Assembly (NCBI GenBank): GCA_035541935.1
Contig: DATKMJ010000027.1
Coordinates: 1-64,000, forward strand
Direction: 5' to 3'
Source of the DNA: Candidatus Binatia bacterium
Lineage (GTDB): Bacteria; Vulcanimicrobiota; Vulcanimicrobiia; Vulcanimicrobiales; Vulcanimicrobiaceae
DNA length: 64,000 nucleotides
Under the pieces are notes generated by a model, which was not told where the DNA came from, did no database searches, and saw only the letters and a list, made by a program, of their open reading frames with translations. Made by a program: the position numbers and the translations under genes. This document shows, one piece after another, positions 62,673 to 64,000 of the stretch. Every line of letters starts with the position of its first letter. Position 1 is the first letter of the stretch.

Positions 62673-63020
62673 GCGCGGAGCACGCCGGATGACCGCCCGG
62701 CAACGGGAGGAAAGTCCGGGCTTCATACGGGCAGGGTGCAGGATAACGTCCTGTCGGGGCGACTCGAAGGAAAGTGCCACAGAAACATACCACGCAGCGT
62801 TTTGCGCTGCGCCAGGGTGAAATCGTGAGGTAAGAGCTCACGGAGCGCTGCGGTGACGCAGGCTCGGGCAAACCCCACCTGAAGCAAGACCGCTCGATTC
62901 AACGGATGGCCCGTCCAAACGAGCTATGTCGCACCGAGGCGTTCGGTAACGAACGCCCCAGAGAGATGGTCATCGCCCACTTCGTGGGTACAGAATCCGG
63001 CTTATAGGCGTGCTCCGCGC
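62673..63020 (+). ncRNA. rnpB: RNase P RNA (type A)
   Basis: P1 pairs 62673-62685 (gcgcggagcacgc) with 63008-63020 (gcgtgctccgcgc) perfectly over 13 bp. The conserved cores are present: GGAGGAAAGTCCGGGC near 62706, ACAGAAA near 62778, GCAAACCCCACCTG near 62869, and AGAGAGATGG with ACAGAATCCGGCTTAT near the 3' end. This RNA is the catalytic part of tRNA 5' maturation. Confidence 0.97.
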
Positions 63021-63083
63021 TGACCGCCGGGCCGGGTGCAACCGGTGGGGTTCAACGCGAGTTTCAGCGAAGGAAGAGATCCG

Positions 63084-63467
63084 ATGAGCGTACAGCATTT
63101 CACCCCGGAGATGACCGTCGACGAGGCGTTTAAGATCCACGCCGGCGCGCGGCGCGTCTTTGCGCGGTTTCATCTCGGCGGGTGCTCGAACTGCGCGATC
63201 AGCGAATCGCACACGATCGGTGCGATCAGCGAAGATTACGGCATTCCGCTGCCGATGCTCCTCGAGAATCTCAACGCGCTCTTCGATGCCGGGACGTTCT
63301 CGGTCGGCGATCGCGTGCGGATTCCCGACGAGATTCGCGAGCGCGTTCCACAGCTCGCCGGCGTTCCGGAGGTCGGCGAGATCACCGGTGCGGAGAGCGG
63401 CGCCTACACCGCTGACTTCGGCGAAGTTCGCCTGCAGGGGCTGGCTGAGGACTTCATCCCGGCCTAA
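63084..63467 (+). CDS. DUF1858-domain protein
   Basis: The protein has 127 residues. The N-terminal 65 residues are a DUF1858 domain: 'FTPEMTVDEAFKIHAGARRV', 'FARFHLGGCSNCAISESHTI' with a CxxC pair, and 'YGIPLPMLLENLNALF'. DUF1858 is frequent near iron-sulfur and hybrid-cluster proteins, and the CxxC could bind a metal or react as a thiol. The C-terminal half has no match. ATG 63084 follows AGGAAGAG. The tail overlaps the convergent DUF2203 gene by 4 bp. Confidence 0.8.
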   Translation: MSVQHFTPEMTVDEAFKIHAGARRVFARFHLGGCSNCAISESHTIGAISEDYGIPLPMLLENLNALFDAGTFSVGDRVRIPDEIRERVPQLAGVPEVGEITGAESGAYTADFGEVRLQGLAEDFIPA

Positions 63468-63859
63468 AGCAGTTCTTTGCGAGCGGCGAAACCTTCGTCG
63501 AGGCCGTGCCAGTATGCGACGTGCGGCTCGCCCAACTTCCAACAAAGATAGGCGGGCTCGTCGTCGATCATCGACGGAAAGTCAACGAGCCCTAGGTCGA
63601 TGTCTTTCACGAGGCATCCCAACGATTCGATCCGATAGATCAGTCGCCCGATCTCTCGCTTGCGCTCGGCGAATCGAGGCGCCGGCAGCGCCGAGCGCGC
63701 GGCCGCGAGGCGCGGCCGATTCGGCTCGGGAGGATGGAGCGCGGGGTCGGATTCGAGAAGTTTGATCGCGAGCTCGCGCCGCCGGCTCAGGAGCTCTTCG
63801 ATCAGCGGCTCCAGCTTCGGAATGAGGGCGTTGGCGCGTTCGGGCGAAAAGAGCTTCAT
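63464..63859 (-). CDS. DUF2203-family protein
   Basis: The protein has 131 residues. It shows the DUF2203 pattern: '[20 protein letters not shown]' at the start, a helical middle, '[20 protein letters not shown]' and '[20 protein letters not shown]'. The function is unknown. ATG 63859 lies back to back with the ATG of the divergent RapZ-like gene (cat|atg), leaving no intergenic base, so each gene's promoter must lie inside the other. Confidence 0.85.
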   Translation of the reverse strand: MKLFSPERANALIPKLEPLIEELLSRRRELAIKLLESDPALHPPEPNRPRLAAARSALPAPRFAERKREIGRLIYRIESLGCLVKDIDLGLVDFPSMIDDEPAYLCWKLGEPHVAYWHGLDEGFAARKELL

Positions 63860-64000
63860 ATGAGTTCCCTGCGGATCGTCTTCGTTACCGGGCTCTCCGG
63901 CGCGGGGCTGAGTCAGGCAATCAAGTCTTTCGAAGATTTGGGCTTCTACTGCATCGAACACCTGCCGCCGGTCGTCCTCGACGCGGCGATCGCCGCGCTG
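63860..64000 (+). CDS. RapZ/YvcJ-family nucleotide-binding protein, N-terminal part, altered Walker A
   Basis: The first 47 residues are visible, beginning '[20 protein letters not shown]' and continuing '[19 protein letters not shown]'. This is the start of the RapZ/YvcJ family (GlmZ adapter in E. coli, ATP/GTP-binding elsewhere). In the family the P-loop is GLSGxGKS and the next block CxDNLP. Here the lysine is leucine (codon CTG) and DN is EH. The rest lies beyond the window. If the reading is correct the protein may not bind nucleotide in the usual way. Confidence 0.85.
   Translation, partial: MSSLRIVFVTGLSGAGLSQAIKSFEDLGFYCIEHLPPVVLDAAIAAL

Overview
The window is GC-rich chromosomal DNA with very dense gene packing and many ATGA, GTGA, TTGA and TAATG stop/start overlaps. 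It reads as a free-living double-membraned bacterium that also carries traits usual in Terrabacteria. An Mla/MCE lipid-transport operon, lipoproteins and a BcsS-like outer-membrane protein point to two membranes. A PASTA-domain kinase next to a class B PBP, PyrR, RqcH, SpoIID and RapZ point to the Terrabacteria side. Candidatus Eremiobacterota (WPS-2) or a relative fits best, but this is inferred from gene content and not proven. Apart from the Xer recombinase at the left edge I see no phage, plasmid, IS or CRISPR material.

Layout. 1-616: 5' part of a Xer-type tyrosine recombinase and a repeat-rich intergenic stretch. 617-5170: exported or stand-alone proteins (GH114 lipoprotein, DUF4242-cyclase fusion, OsmC, PLC-like phosphoesterase, DUF4097-like lipoprotein). 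5144-13071 (minus): gmk-rpoZ-glmS-rph-unknown-mlaE-mlaF-MCE-panE. 13130-15794: a lipoprotein, rqcH, a 38-residue membrane peptide and a PuuD-N-like membrane protein. 15797-41539 (minus): about 25.7 kb in one direction, tig-clpP-clpX-valS-pyrR-pyrB-pyrC-carA-(BatD-like, MoxR, DUF58, VWA)-pdxH-carB-pbp-pknB-ruvC-ruvA-ruvB-spoIID-queA-qor, joining protein quality control, de novo pyrimidine synthesis, cell-wall signalling, Holliday-junction processing and queuosine synthesis.

41555-50386: two tRNA groups (Gly, Leu; then Pro, Arg, His, Lys, Lys) flank a glycan locus. This has UDP-glucose dehydrogenase, UDP-xylose synthase, a membrane GT2 with a QxxRW motif, an NDP-sugar epimerase, a BcsS-like outer-membrane protein and a convergent GH10 xylanase. 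The most economical reading is production, export and trimming of a xylose-containing polysaccharide. Directly upstream of, and overlapping, the xylanase is a lone two-TM/beta-rich protein that looks like the CBASS effector Cap15, with no CD-NTase nearby.

50449-54664: GNAT, rdgB, lepA, yggT, DUF4446 and the SRP RNA. 54695-61206: PEBP, CDGSH protein and a homogentisate pathway (hpd, hmgA, fahA) that lacks a recognisable maleylacetoacetate isomerase but includes an unknown protein overlapping fahA and an EgtB-like enzyme. 61206-64000: isocitrate dehydrogenase, RNase P RNA, DUF1858 and DUF2203 proteins, and the start of a RapZ-like gene whose Walker A lysine is replaced by leucine. Three genes (queA, UDP-xylose synthase, EgtB-like) have no ATG/GTG/TTG where their conserved N-terminus begins.
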